A DNA stretch of 17,767 nt from Aureispira sp964445645 (lineage in GTDB: Bacteria > Bacteroidota > Bacteroidia > Chitinophagales > Saprospiraceae). The notes under the pieces are model-generated. The model ran no database searches. It had not been told where the DNA came from and worked only from the letters and a program-made list of their open reading frames with translations. Position 1 is the stretch's first letter; every line of letters begins with the position of its first letter. Location of the stretch: assembly GCA_964445645.1 (NCBI GenBank), contig CAYULH010000118.1, forward strand, positions 1-17,767. The letters are read 5' to 3'. Positions 1 to 6,727 of this stretch are shown in pieces. The position numbers were made by a program, and so were the translations under genes.

Positions 1-1
1 G

Positions 2-56
2 CCCTGAAAGGGTGCTATTATCGGCTTGTAGGGGTAATAATGACACCCTTTCAGGG
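2..56. repeat. CCCTGAAAGGG-type inverted repeat
   Basis: The arms ccctgaaagggtg (2-14) and caccctttcaggg (44-56) are exact reverse complements over 13 nt, and each arm is itself nearly palindromic. Inside, attat (17-21) pairs with ataat (37-41). Such intergenic elements are common in Bacteroidota genomes and are probably a dispersed repeat rather than a gene-specific signal. The left edge may be cut by the window. Confidence 0.75.
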
Positions 57-94
57 TTGAATTCGTATTATTTATGTTATTACTATAATAATAT

Positions 95-113
95 CACCCC
101 TTCGGGGTTTTTC
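95..113 (+). terminator. CCCCTTCGGGG hairpin with T tract
   Basis: accccttcggggt (96-108) folds into a 5-bp stem with a 3-nt loop and runs straight into a T tract on the plus strand, so it can act as a small intrinsic terminator for plus-strand transcription entering from the left. It also belongs to the repeat cluster at 1-110: the stretch before it (ataataatatcaccc) resembles an inverted copy of gggtgctattat at 11-21. It lies 3' of the minus-strand RadC gene, where in that direction it lacks a good U tract. Confidence 0.45.
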
Positions 114-171
114 TAGCAACATTCAGATTAGCTTTTTTCAGAACTTAACAGCCCTGCCCGTTGGGACTCTT

Positions 172-798
172 TTACTTTTTCCGCCTAACCCTCAACCCCT
201 TTATTTCCTCTACGGTCAAGCCTGTAATTTCTGCAATCGCCTCCAAAGGCATATCCCTTCTCTTTAGCTCTTTGGCTATTTCAACCCTGCCATTTTTTTC
301 ACCTATAGCAAGGGCTTCCTTTCTTATTTTCTCTACCAATTGATAGGGCGGCACATACTTTGTGCTTTGCGCCAATTTTTCCATCAATCCCACATCATTA
401 AAACTCATGTAGCTGCGTTCCGTAATAATCAAATGATCCAATACAGGTGTACCCACTATCTTGCCTACTTGAATCATTCTATCGGTCGTATCTTTATCTT
501 CTTTGGAAGGCTTGAGTTCTCCACTAGGGTGGTTGTGGCACAACATGATTTGGACGGCTCGTTTTTGGAGCGCAAAAGAAAACACTTCCATTGGGTTTAC
601 CAGCACTTTATTGACCGTGCCTAAGCCAATCAATTCTACAAACAACAGGTTCAAATTATTAGCCAGTCCAATAATCCAAAAATGTTCCTTATTTTGGTCT
701 ATCTTCTGTTCCCTCAATAGAATAGTCTGCATGATTTTGTAAATATCATCCGAGGTCAATATCTTGATCTTTTGTTCTTCTGTCAGCTTTATGTCCAT
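172..798 (-). CDS. RadC family JAB/MPN protein with an extra C-terminal helical tail
   Basis: 208 residues. The RadC/JAMM domain covers about residues 15-140. Its metal site is complete: Glu55 in FVELIGLGT, then His88 and His90 in LCHNHPSG, and Asp101, giving the HxHx10D spacing. RadC-like proteins of mobile and defence regions share this fold; their biochemical role is unsettled, and the old recombination-repair label is not well supported. Residues 150-208 are not part of RadC: the stretch ending EIAKELKRRDMPLEAIAEIT, then GLTVEEIKGLR, looks like the short helical C-terminal tail of Rpn/PD-(D/E)XK transposase-type nucleases. The usual RadC N-terminal helix-hairpin-helix is missing, as in the shorter mobile-element versions. 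The start ATG (798-796) follows an A/T-rich leader with inverted repeats at 813-847. It sits alone on the minus strand, downstream of the PIN/HTH pair but separated by 380 nt. Confidence 0.85.
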   Translation of the reverse strand: MDIKLTEEQKIKILTSDDIYKIMQTILLREQKIDQNKEHFWIIGLANNLNLLFVELIGLGTVNKVLVNPMEVFSFALQKRAVQIMLCHNHPSGELKPSKEDKDTTDRMIQVGKIVGTPVLDHLIITERSYMSFNDVGLMEKLAQSTKYVPPYQLVEKIRKEALAIGEKNGRVEIAKELKRRDMPLEAIAEITGLTVEEIKGLRVRRKK

Positions 799-812
799 AC
801 GTTCTATTTTTG

Positions 813-847
813 CCTATAAAACTAAGTCTTTTATAGGATTTATCCTA
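813..847 (-). promoter_or_regulatory. Overlapping inverted repeats in the RadC leader
   Basis: cctataaaa (813-821) and ttttatagg (829-837) are exact 9-nt inverted arms around a 7-nt loop. TAGGAT-tt-ATCCTA (834-847) is a second perfect dyad that shares the TAGG of the first. They lie 15-49 nt upstream of the RadC start codon. They could be an operator or alternative leader hairpins. The nearest thing to a -7 box on this strand, TAGTTTTA, is inside the loop and is imperfect. Confidence 0.4.
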
Positions 848-1144
848 GTGCTGTTCCACAAGGGCATGGTTGCCGTTTTTTTGTTCCTTATGGACTCCAG
901 TAAGTAAAGCCGCCCCTAACACCAGCCTACAGGGTTTTAACGGCGCTATATCCTCATTTAAGGAACTAGATTGCTGCCTTTAAGGAAGGCTATTTTGTTG
1001 GGGCTATATTATTTATTGCTTTGGTTTTGAATAGCTTAGAGGGCTTTGATTCTATTTTTGAAATAAAATATGCTTTCTGATAACAAGTACAATAGTAAGC
1101 TGGGGCTTATTTTGGGGCTTATGGGGATTTGGGTCGGAAAAAAT

Positions 1145-1175
1145 AACCTAAATGTTGTAGAGAAAAGTTGTTTTT
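1145..1175 (-). repeat. 31-nt 3'-flank repeat, copy A (after the PIN gene)
   Basis: Read on the plus strand, this segment matches 2461-2491 at 29 of 31 positions. It begins aacctaa, contains agaaaagttg, and lies immediately 3' of the PIN stop codon (1181-1179). A few tens of bases further on is GGGGCTTAT, which also occurs beyond copy B. It is not a hairpin. It may be a duplicated 3' untranslated module or a remnant of how the two genes were inserted. Confidence 0.7.
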
Positions 1176-1178
1176 TGG

Positions 1179-1742
1179 TTAGATCAATGCCCTCAAATAG
1201 TTGGCTGTTTGTTCCAATCCATTTCTTTTGAGTGCCTCCAAAACCTCAAATTCATCCAAATCAGGATTGCGCCTATTCATAACCAATTCCCTAAAAGCTT
1301 GGACAGCTTCTTGTTGATTGAGGTCTATAATATCCGTTAAAAAATCATCTGCTTTTTTGGCAGCTAAACCAAAAGTAGATAAATAATCTTTTGGAAAGTC
1401 CTTGATATTATTGGTTACAATCAGGTTTGCATTGGTCTTGATGGCTGCTGCTAATACATGACAATCTTTGGGGTCTGGCAAGCTCAAGGTATTAATTAGC
1501 CCATCATAATTTTCTACCAAAGCATCAGGAAAAGCCAAATTGGCCTTGCCTGTTCTTTTTTTAATTTCGGCTTCTTCTATGCCCTTTCTTCTCATTACCT
1601 CTTCCCATTCATCAAAGATATGTTTGCTCCATTTGGGGGTAAACAATTCATAGAAGGCAAACCAAAACAGTAAATCTCTAATCTCAATTGGAAAAATAAC
1701 ATTGGTGTCCAAAACAACCGTAAATCTAGTACTATGTATCAT
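1179..1742 (-). CDS. PIN-domain ribonuclease, toxin of a type II TA pair
   Basis: 187 residues. PIN domain over about residues 8-125: VVLDTNVIF at 9-17 gives the first acidic residue (Asp12), DEWEEV at 44-49 the second acidic group, LPDPKDCHVLAAAI at 88-101 gives Asp93, and IVTNNIKDFP at 108-117 the last acidic/Asn position. PIN proteins are metal-dependent RNases, often cutting tRNA, rRNA or mRNA when freed from antitoxin. The C-terminal part (126-187) is an extra helical extension, longer than minimal VapC toxins (about 130 residues). The ATG (1742-1740) lies within the end of the upstream HTH gene, an 11-nt overlap, which implies translational coupling. The target RNA cannot be told from sequence. 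Confidence 0.85.
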   Translation of the reverse strand: MIHSTRFTVVLDTNVIFPIEIRDLLFWFAFYELFTPKWSKHIFDEWEEVMRRKGIEEAEIKKRTGKANLAFPDALVENYDGLINTLSLPDPKDCHVLAAAIKTNANLIVTNNIKDFPKDYLSTFGLAAKKADDFLTDIIDLNQQEAVQAFRELVMNRRNPDLDEFEVLEALKRNGLEQTANYLRALI

Positions 1743-2184
1743 ACAAACCTGTTTCTTCGTCGTCTTGCATCATCTCTCTAAGCAATTGACGTTGTGCCGC
1801 TTTTTGCTGTTTCTTGTAATTCATAACAGCCTCTAATTGCACGCGTCTGTGTCGGCCTACTTTGGTATAAGGAATCGTTCCTTCCTCTAGCAATTTGACC
1901 AAATGAGGGCGTGAACAACCCAACATATCTGCTGCTGCTTGGGTGGTCATTTCTGTGGCAATAGGCACTACAGAAATAGGCTTCCCCTCACTGGTTGCTC
2001 TTAGAATTTGTGCCAATAGCTTAAGAGCTTTTAAAGGCACTTTAATTTTGTCTTGTGTTTCTTCTATTTCTATTTCAGGATTGGGGTCTTGTACTTGCTC
2101 CAAGGCTTCTGCCAAGACGGCATAAGATTGTAAAGCTACTCTTTGCTCTTCCTTAGAGGGTTTGTTTGTTTTTGATAAGTTCAT
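1732..2184 (-). CDS. Excisionase/MerR-type HTH protein, probable antitoxin of the PIN toxin
   Basis: 150 residues. The DNA-binding part is at about 79-126: TTQAAADMLGCSRPHLVKLL followed by a wing with PYTKVGRHRRVQLEAV, the pattern of excisionase-type winged HTH domains. Residues 1-75 are a helical region of unknown role, and 127-150 is a polar, acidic tail (MMQDDEETG) that could contact the toxin. This HTH plus PIN gene order with overlap is a recurring TA layout in Bacteroidota and Actinobacteria. The start (2184-2182) was taken as the first ATG after the leader. Probably autoregulated: a tandem 9-mer lies upstream at 2221-2238. The antitoxin role is inferred from gene order and fold. Confidence 0.75.
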   Translation of the reverse strand: MNLSKTNKPSKEEQRVALQSYAVLAEALEQVQDPNPEIEIEETQDKIKVPLKALKLLAQILRATSEGKPISVVPIATEMTTQAAADMLGCSRPHLVKLLEEGTIPYTKVGRHRRVQLEAVMNYKKQQKAAQRQLLREMMQDDEETGLYDT

Positions 2185-2220
2185 ATTATGTGGTGTGTCT
2201 TGTTTTGCTTACACCAATAT

Positions 2221-2238
2221 AAACGAAATAAACGAAAC
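2221..2238 (-). promoter_or_regulatory. Tandem 9-mer upstream of the HTH-PIN operon, possible operator
   Basis: aaacgaaat (2221-2229) is followed directly by aaacgaaac (2230-2238), 8 of 9 identical, 37 nt upstream of the HTH start. A direct repeat at this place would suit autoregulation by a winged-HTH antitoxin. A weak minus-strand -7-like box (TATATTGG) abuts it. This is inference only. Confidence 0.35.
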
Positions 2239-2276
2239 AAATGTTTCTTCTTTCCAATTTTTTTGGACAATTTTTA

Positions 2277-2398
2277 TTAAGTACAGGACAAAAAGCAAGA
2301 TTGTCTTTAAAAGAGCCTTTCCATTATGCTTGGCTGGAGTTATCAGGCACTTTCAAAGTGCCTGATAACTCCTCCAACACTTTTTGTCCTGTACTTAG
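2277..2398. mobile_element. MITE-like element with 19-bp inverted repeats and 9-bp target duplication
   Basis: The left end ttaagtacaggacaaaaag (2277-2295) and right end ctttttgtcctgtacttag (2380-2398) are inverted repeats matching at 18 of 19 positions. They are flanked exactly by the direct repeat caattttta at 2268-2276 and 2399-2407, as expected of a 9-bp target-site duplication. The 122-bp element has no coding capacity. Its core is a perfect 18-bp palindrome with a 1-nt centre (2336-2372). A DDE transposase supplied in trans is implied, and none is encoded in the window. A 9-bp duplication fits several IS families, so no parent family is assigned. Confidence 0.75.
2336..2372. repeat. Perfect 18-bp palindrome inside the MITE
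   Basis: ggagttatcaggcacttt (2336-2353) is followed by one base and then its exact reverse complement (2355-2372). Such a long, nearly loopless inverted repeat can extrude as a cruciform or form a strong RNA hairpin in either direction. It may act as a bidirectional transcription stop between the restriction gene and the HTH-PIN operon, although no clean U tract follows it on either strand. Confidence 0.9.
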
Positions 2399-2438
2399 CA
2401 ATTTTTAATAAAATATACTACAACTATCTTGGGCTTAT

Positions 2439-2453
2439 GGGGCTTATTGCCCC
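2439..2453 (-). terminator. GGGGC/GCCCC hairpin downstream of the restriction gene
   Basis: ggggc (2439-2443), loop ttatt, gcccc (2449-2453): a 5-bp GC stem about 37 nt past the stop codon of the type IIG gene. On the minus strand it is preceded by T-rich DNA but not followed by a U run, so it is at best a weak terminator. The word ggggcttat also recurs near 1103-1125 beyond the PIN gene. Confidence 0.35.
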
Positions 2454-2460
2454 AAAATAA

Positions 2461-2491
2461 AACCTAATTGTTGTAAAGAAAAGTTGTTTTT
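2461..2491 (-). repeat. 31-nt 3'-flank repeat, copy B (after the restriction gene)
   Basis: 29 of 31 positions match copy A at 1145-1175. It touches the stop codon of the restriction gene (2492-2490), just as copy A lies at the stop of the PIN gene. The two same-strand genes therefore share a 3' end module although their coding sequences are unrelated. Confidence 0.7.
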
Positions 2492-5400
2492 ATGGCGCTA
2501 CTCCTGCCTTTTCATAAGCTGCCTTGCTCAATCGAAAGTCTTTGTCTACTATCAATACTTCCTCATACGTCAAGTTGTACAAGTGGTACACCATTACATC
2601 TATTTCTTGTTCTAATTGGCTGGTGTCTGCTGCTGGGTCTTGTTGCTTTTGGGTTAGGATTTGGTTGACTTTACTAGCTATCTTGTTTTCTACATCATTA
2701 GATACTAATCTAGGAATTGGAAAAGGATTGAGGTAGTTAGTTTTTAATCTCCTTGCATCTCCTTGTAGAGTATCTCCTGTTTGTATTAAGAACCACCATA
2801 ATAATTTAGAATTAGCAATAGCTAATAAATATTCATAACTCTCTTTTGTAGCCTCATTCTTAATCCAGCTATATACTGTGGTCGTATGATAAATACCATC
2901 ATTCAAAGTTACATTAGGGTGCTTGGAACATATTTCCATTGAAGAAAGTTTTTTGTTGTTCATATTGTATAACCCTTGATTTCTAGCATATTTATACCAA
3001 TATGAATCATTTGTACTTCCTCTATCCTTTTTTCTATGAATGTCTTCTGTTGTTTTTAACCATTGATAGGCATTTGGATAGTTATTCTTTATATAGCTTT
3101 CTTCCATTGGTTTAATTATACCAGAATCATCTTCTTTATAGGGGAAAAGGATGAACAATTTTTTATCTATAGGTTGATACTTATGCACCCCACGTCCTTT
3201 TACAAAAGGTCTTAGAATTCCTTTTTCTAGCTCTAATTCTTTAGAATTCTTAAATTTACCTTTTACTAAATCACCTTCAAATGAAATCAATTCATATATA
3301 TACAACTCGTCTTTTCCTGTTGCTATGCCTTGCATTATTTTGTAAAAAACCTCCTCTAATTTCTTACTATCAGTATAAATTTTCTCAAAAACATCAATAG
3401 CAGTTTGATTGTCTAAGAAAACCCATTGATTAGAGCCATAGTAATTGGACATTTTGACCAACTGCTCATAAGTAATGAAGCCATAGGAATCGGCTTGGTA
3501 CATTTTTTTAGCATAATCTTCTTTGAATTCAGCTTTGTAGCACCAAAAGCCTTTGTTAGTAGTAGGGCTAAAGTCTATGATACAAGTATAGGTATCTGCT
3601 TCGTCAAAAATCATATTAGCACCAAAATGAGTGACCTTATCAATATATTGGCCTTCTGTTAGATAGTCTCTAAAAATAGCAGTACTAGCAGAATTGAAAA
3701 ACTTGTGAGGGAGAATATAGGAATTGGCAGCTATGGAATTAGAAATAGCTACAGCCTTTTCTACAAAAATATTAGCTAGGTCATAAGAACCTTGAGCTAC
3801 TTTATAAACCTCTTCATAGTGTTTTTTTGCTGCTGGTTGTGTTTTCTGTATAGCTTGAACTCTCATATAAGGCGGATTCCCAATAACCACATCAAAGCCC
3901 ACAAACTTCCCTTTACTATCCAGCACTTCAGGAAACTCAAACCGCCATTCAAAAGCATTGTGGTAGATGGCATTGGTGGTAATTTCCTCCTTTTGAGCTT
4001 TGGCCTTTTCAAAGGTCGTTTTGAGTTTTTTGAGCAAGTCGCGTTCCTTTTTGGGGATTTTAGAACCAAAAGCCTTGAGGTTGTTTATTTCTTGAGCTTT
4101 GAGTTCATATTTTCCTCTAGCCCCTGCCATTTTCTTCCGAAATTTCTTATCCAAAGTATCCTTGAACGCACCCTTGATGGTATCAATAATGGTTTGGATT
4201 GCTTCTTTTCTACCCTTGTCATTGGTAGTTTTGTACTCTTTGACTGCATTTTTGTAATCTCGGAGTGAGTAAGGATTAGTTTTGCTTTTGAAAGCAGCTT
4301 TGAGGTCGTCCTCTAGCTCAAAACGGCTAATGAGCGAGTTGCCACACTTGATATTAATATCAATATTGGGCAAGGTTTGCAGTTCGTTTTTAGTATTGTA
4401 ATAAGCATTTTTGAGCAATTCAATCCACAGCCTCAATCTACAGATTTTGACCGAATTGGGGTTGATGTCTACCGCAAACAAACAATTCTCAATCAGGGTT
4501 TGCTTTTCGTGAAACAAAGCTTTTTGTATGGCGTGGGTGCGTTTTACACTGGGATTATAAGAAAAGAAATCCCCATTCTCATCCTCTAGGATCAGCTCAT
4601 CATTTTCTAAGGAAACATAAGTATCCAAGCGTTCCCCTTTGGCATCACACAAGATTTTGAGTTCACTCTTGATGGCAATCAGCTCATTGAGGCAACTGAC
4701 CAAAAAGTGACCAGAACCCACAGCAGGGTCACAAATTCGGAGGCTATTCACTACTTTATTGGCTTCCAGTCTGGCCCTATTTCTCTCTTTGCCCTGCTCC
4801 CTGATATGATCCCTCAAATCCTCTTTCAAGTCCTCAAAATCCGTACAACTCCATTGATAATGCTGGTTCATTTTCTGCACTACCGCCCGTCTCAGCGTCT
4901 CCCTACTCATATACATGGTGATGTAAGAAGGCGTGTAAAAAGAGCCATCCTTATAGCCATTTATTTTTTCAAAAATCAAGCCCAGCACCGAAGCATTAAT
5001 CAAAGCCTTGCTTTGCTCCCCTTCCTCTACTTGGCTTTTGTTGTCACTACTAAAGTCATACGCCTCCAAGAAATCAAACAAATAGGCTAAGGTATTTTTA
5101 GAGCCTGTCAATCGTTTGTTGTTGCCATCTTTGAGCACCGTTTTGGCATACAACTGAAGGGTTTCATCCTTGATATTGGACAATTGCATAACCTTATCTT
5201 CTAGCTCATTTTCTTCAAACAGGGAGCTATTGAGATAAGGGATATATTGGTATTTCTCTTGGTAACGTTCACTGCGTTCAGTTTTCTTCTTGGCCAATGC
5301 CAAAAAGAACAAGGCTTCTAGGTCATCAAAACCTTTTATAAAATCTTGGTGTAAGAATCTGTAGTTTTTGTCTCCATTGTGATAATCTAGGAGCTGGGAT

Positions 5401-6413
5401 TCTAGGAGCTTAATAAACAATATCCTATTGATCCAAGTGAGGCACAATTCCAACCCCACACTAAAGAGCTGGGCTTCCTTGGTAGAGCCATAACTTCTAA
5501 GATGGGGTACTTTGTGCAAGTAATCTCTATCCTCCAAGGCAAAAATAGTAGACTCCAACAAAGAGCCATATTCCCGTTTACCCTTGGGCAATCGCTGAAT
5601 CACCTTTTTGCCTTTCTGCTTCACCTCCTCCAAGCCTATCAAGTGCAGCAATTCGCCATAAAAAGCCTTGTTGAGCTGGTTGCTATCATTGCCAAAGGCT
5701 TTGTTGAGCAGGTGCGTAGACGACAAGGTTTTGTACAGCGCAACCAGCTTGTTATCTTTCTTGTTTTCTAGGTCTAAATAGGGCTTAAAATCCTGCACAT
5801 TGAAGTAGACATAATCCAAGGCATCGCCCACCTGCTCAATAGCAGGAGCTGCTATTTCTTGATAAAACAATTCATTCTTAGAGCTGTCCTTTTCGCCATC
5901 CCTAAAGGCTTTGTACTCCTTCTGTAGGGCTGTGTTTTTGTAAAAATGCTTGTAAAAATCTTCGCCCTTAAACAAATACCACTCATAACCATTGGTTGCA
6001 ATCAAATGCTTGATGTTGTTGTTTTTCTGGTCTACCCGCTCTTGCAAATAATACAACAAAAGCTCGTGCAGGGCTTTTTTGTTGATGCTCTCCACACTCA
6101 AAAACTCATGGCTATTGCTGGGCCTTTTGGCCTCTATCAGCACACTAACAGGGCTGTTGGCATCCTTGCCCGCATAAATGGCCAAATCTATCCGCCCCTT
6201 GGTATTGATGTGGTGCTCTTGGTAGAAAGTATTTTTGAGAAAGTCCCCAATATATGATTTGATATTTTCTTCTGACTCTTTGTTAGCTTCTGCTATGGCA
6301 ATACTATTCAAGCAAGTAGACAAACTGGTCTTAAAGTGGTTAATGTCCTTTCTTAGCGGCTTGAATTTTCTTATAGCTTGGCTTAGAGCTTTGGGCAGCT
6401 TTGTAATTCTCAT
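2490..6413 (-). CDS. Type IIG (Eco57I-like) restriction endonuclease/adenine methyltransferase, single chain
   Basis: 1307 residues. A PD-(D/E)XK-type nuclease lies near the N-terminus (RIDLAIY with Asp76, then VLIEAKRP with Glu94 and Lys96). A helical linker follows to about 480. The N6-adenine methyltransferase has GSFYTP (490-495, motif X), CDPAVGSGHF (561-570, SAM-binding motif I), FAVDINPNSVKICRLRLW (646-663, motif II) and the catalytic NPPY at 846-849 (motif IV). Residues about 990-1260 resemble the TaqI-type C-terminal target-recognition domain. It should therefore methylate adenine at, and cut beside, an asymmetric site without separate R or S subunits. All catalytic motifs are present and the frame is open. 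PglX of BREX is a possible alternative, but the N-terminal nuclease and lack of other brx genes argue against it. GC is about 30% over 2881-3420 (the recognition domain) against about 46% over 5461-5760. The recognition site is unknown. Confidence 0.9.
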   Translation of the reverse strand: MRITKLPKALSQAIRKFKPLRKDINHFKTSLSTCLNSIAIAEANKESEENIKSYIGDFLKNTFYQEHHINTKGRIDLAIYAGKDANSPVSVLIEAKRPSNSHEFLSVESINKKALHELLLYYLQERVDQKNNNIKHLIATNGYEWYLFKGEDFYKHFYKNTALQKEYKAFRDGEKDSSKNELFYQEIAAPAIEQVGDALDYVYFNVQDFKPYLDLENKKDNKLVALYKTLSSTHLLNKAFGNDSNQLNKAFYGELLHLIGLEEVKQKGKKVIQRLPKGKREYGSLLESTIFALEDRDYLHKVPHLRSYGSTKEAQLFSVGLELCLTWINRILFIKLLESQLLDYHNGDKNYRFLHQDFIKGFDDLEALFFLALAKKKTERSERYQEKYQYIPYLNSSLFEENELEDKVMQLSNIKDETLQLYAKTVLKDGNNKRLTGSKNTLAYLFDFLEAYDFSSDNKSQVEEGEQSKALINASVLGLIFEKINGYKDGSFYTPSYITMYMSRETLRRAVVQKMNQHYQWSCTDFEDLKEDLRDHIREQGKERNRARLEANKVVNSLRICDPAVGSGHFLVSCLNELIAIKSELKILCDAKGERLDTYVSLENDELILEDENGDFFSYNPSVKRTHAIQKALFHEKQTLIENCLFAVDINPNSVKICRLRLWIELLKNAYYNTKNELQTLPNIDINIKCGNSLISRFELEDDLKAAFKSKTNPYSLRDYKNAVKEYKTTNDKGRKEAIQTIIDTIKGAFKDTLDKKFRKKMAGARGKYELKAQEINNLKAFGSKIPKKERDLLKKLKTTFEKAKAQKEEITTNAIYHNAFEWRFEFPEVLDSKGKFVGFDVVIGNPPYMRVQAIQKTQPAAKKHYEEVYKVAQGSYDLANIFVEKAVAISNSIAANSYILPHKFFNSASTAIFRDYLTEGQYIDKVTHFGANMIFDEADTYTCIIDFSPTTNKGFWCYKAEFKEDYAKKMYQADSYGFITYEQLVKMSNYYGSNQWVFLDNQTAIDVFEKIYTDSKKLEEVFYKIMQGIATGKDELYIYELISFEGDLVKGKFKNSKELELEKGILRPFVKGRGVHKYQPIDKKLFILFPYKEDDSGIIKPMEESYIKNNYPNAYQWLKTTEDIHRKKDRGSTNDSYWYKYARNQGLYNMNNKKLSSMEICSKHPNVTLNDGIYHTTTVYSWIKNEATKESYEYLLAIANSKLLWWFLIQTGDTLQGDARRLKTNYLNPFPIPRLVSNDVENKIASKVNQILTQKQQDPAADTSQLEQEIDVMVYHLYNLTYEEVLIVDKDFRLSKAAYEKAGVAP

Positions 6414-6589
6414 GTATTGGTATTGTTAAATAGGAAGAAAATAAGTATTTGCACAAAATACAATAATATTCTAATTATTGGCACTAAGAACAAACTCCAA
6501 TCCAAAACTGAAATTGAGCATTATTTATCCCAAGATACTCATGGAGACCATGACCTTGACTATCAAAATAGGTTATGCTATTTCTTTTT

Positions 6590-6607
6590 TATACCTTTTC
6601 GGGTATA
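6590..6607 (+). promoter_or_regulatory. hip operator I
   Basis: The 18-bp dyad tataccttttcgggtata keeps TATACC and GGTATA arms and is the most degenerate of four copies. HipB proteins bind short palindromes of this general form (E. coli: TATCC-N8-GGATA). It starts 40 bp before operator II and lies 177 nt upstream of the divergent restriction-gene start. Confidence 0.7.
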
Positions 6608-6629
6608 AAAACTACTTCAAATTTGTTTT

Positions 6630-6647
6630 TATACCCGAAAGGGTATA
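6630..6647 (+). promoter_or_regulatory. hip operator II
   Basis: tatacccgaaagggtata: TATACCC and GGGTATA arms are perfect around 4 central bases. It is separated from operators I and III by 22-bp spacers of unrelated sequence. Confidence 0.8.
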
Positions 6648-6669
6648 TTTTTACATTCCACCCAGTTAT

Positions 6670-6687
6670 TATACCCCAACGGGTATA
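6670..6687 (+). promoter_or_regulatory. hip operator III
   Basis: tataccccaacgggtata, with flanking bases extending the dyad (ttatacccc...gggtataa). It is the exact reverse complement of operator IV. Confidence 0.82.
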
Positions 6688-6709
6688 ATTCATCTTACAC
6701 ACTCTAAAC

Positions 6710-6727
6710 TATACCCGTTGGGGTATA
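6710..6727 (+). promoter_or_regulatory. hip operator IV
   Basis: tatacccgttggggtata, the exact reverse complement of operator III and the copy nearest to hipB (14 nt before its ATG). Occupancy here would cover the start of the transcript or the translation start region. Confidence 0.82.

Larger units (their letters stand above)
799..1178. other. Intergenic region, 380 nt, no gene seen
   Basis: No plausible coding frame, tRNA or known RNA family was recognised. The left end holds the RadC leader repeats. The middle (about 870-990) is richer in GC and has several short complementary words (gccgtt 872-877 with aacggc 939-944; gttcctta 883-890 with taaggaac 959-966) in interleaved rather than nested order, which may be chance. 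The right end (about 1103-1175) holds GGGGCTTAT repeats and the 31-nt element shared with the restriction gene's 3' flank. Confidence 0.6.
2185..2489. other. Intergenic region with operator-like repeats, a MITE and 3'-flank repeat
   Basis: 305 nt between the restriction gene and the HTH gene, both on the minus strand. From the HTH side it holds a tandem 9-mer (2221-2238), a MITE-like element with target duplications (2268-2407), a small GGGGC/GCCCC hairpin (2439-2453) and the 31-nt repeat (2461-2491). No coding frame here is credible. Confidence 0.8.

Noticed and set aside
1..110. Possible CRISPR or tandem repeat array
   Set aside because: Only an inverted pair and a short hairpin are present; there are no regularly spaced direct repeats or spacers.
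870..990. Small structured RNA or degenerate tRNA in the RadC-PIN gap
   Set aside because: The complementary words are interleaved rather than nested, and no tRNA cloverleaf or known RNA motif could be built.
1145..2491. Integron attC sites at the 3' repeats
   Set aside because: No RYYYAAC/GTTRRRY core pair or long imperfect inverted structure was found in the 31-nt repeats.
2490..6413. PglX of a BREX system
   Set aside because: A PD-(D/E)XK nuclease motif is present at the N-terminus and no other brx genes (brxA/B/C, pglZ, brxL) are in the window.
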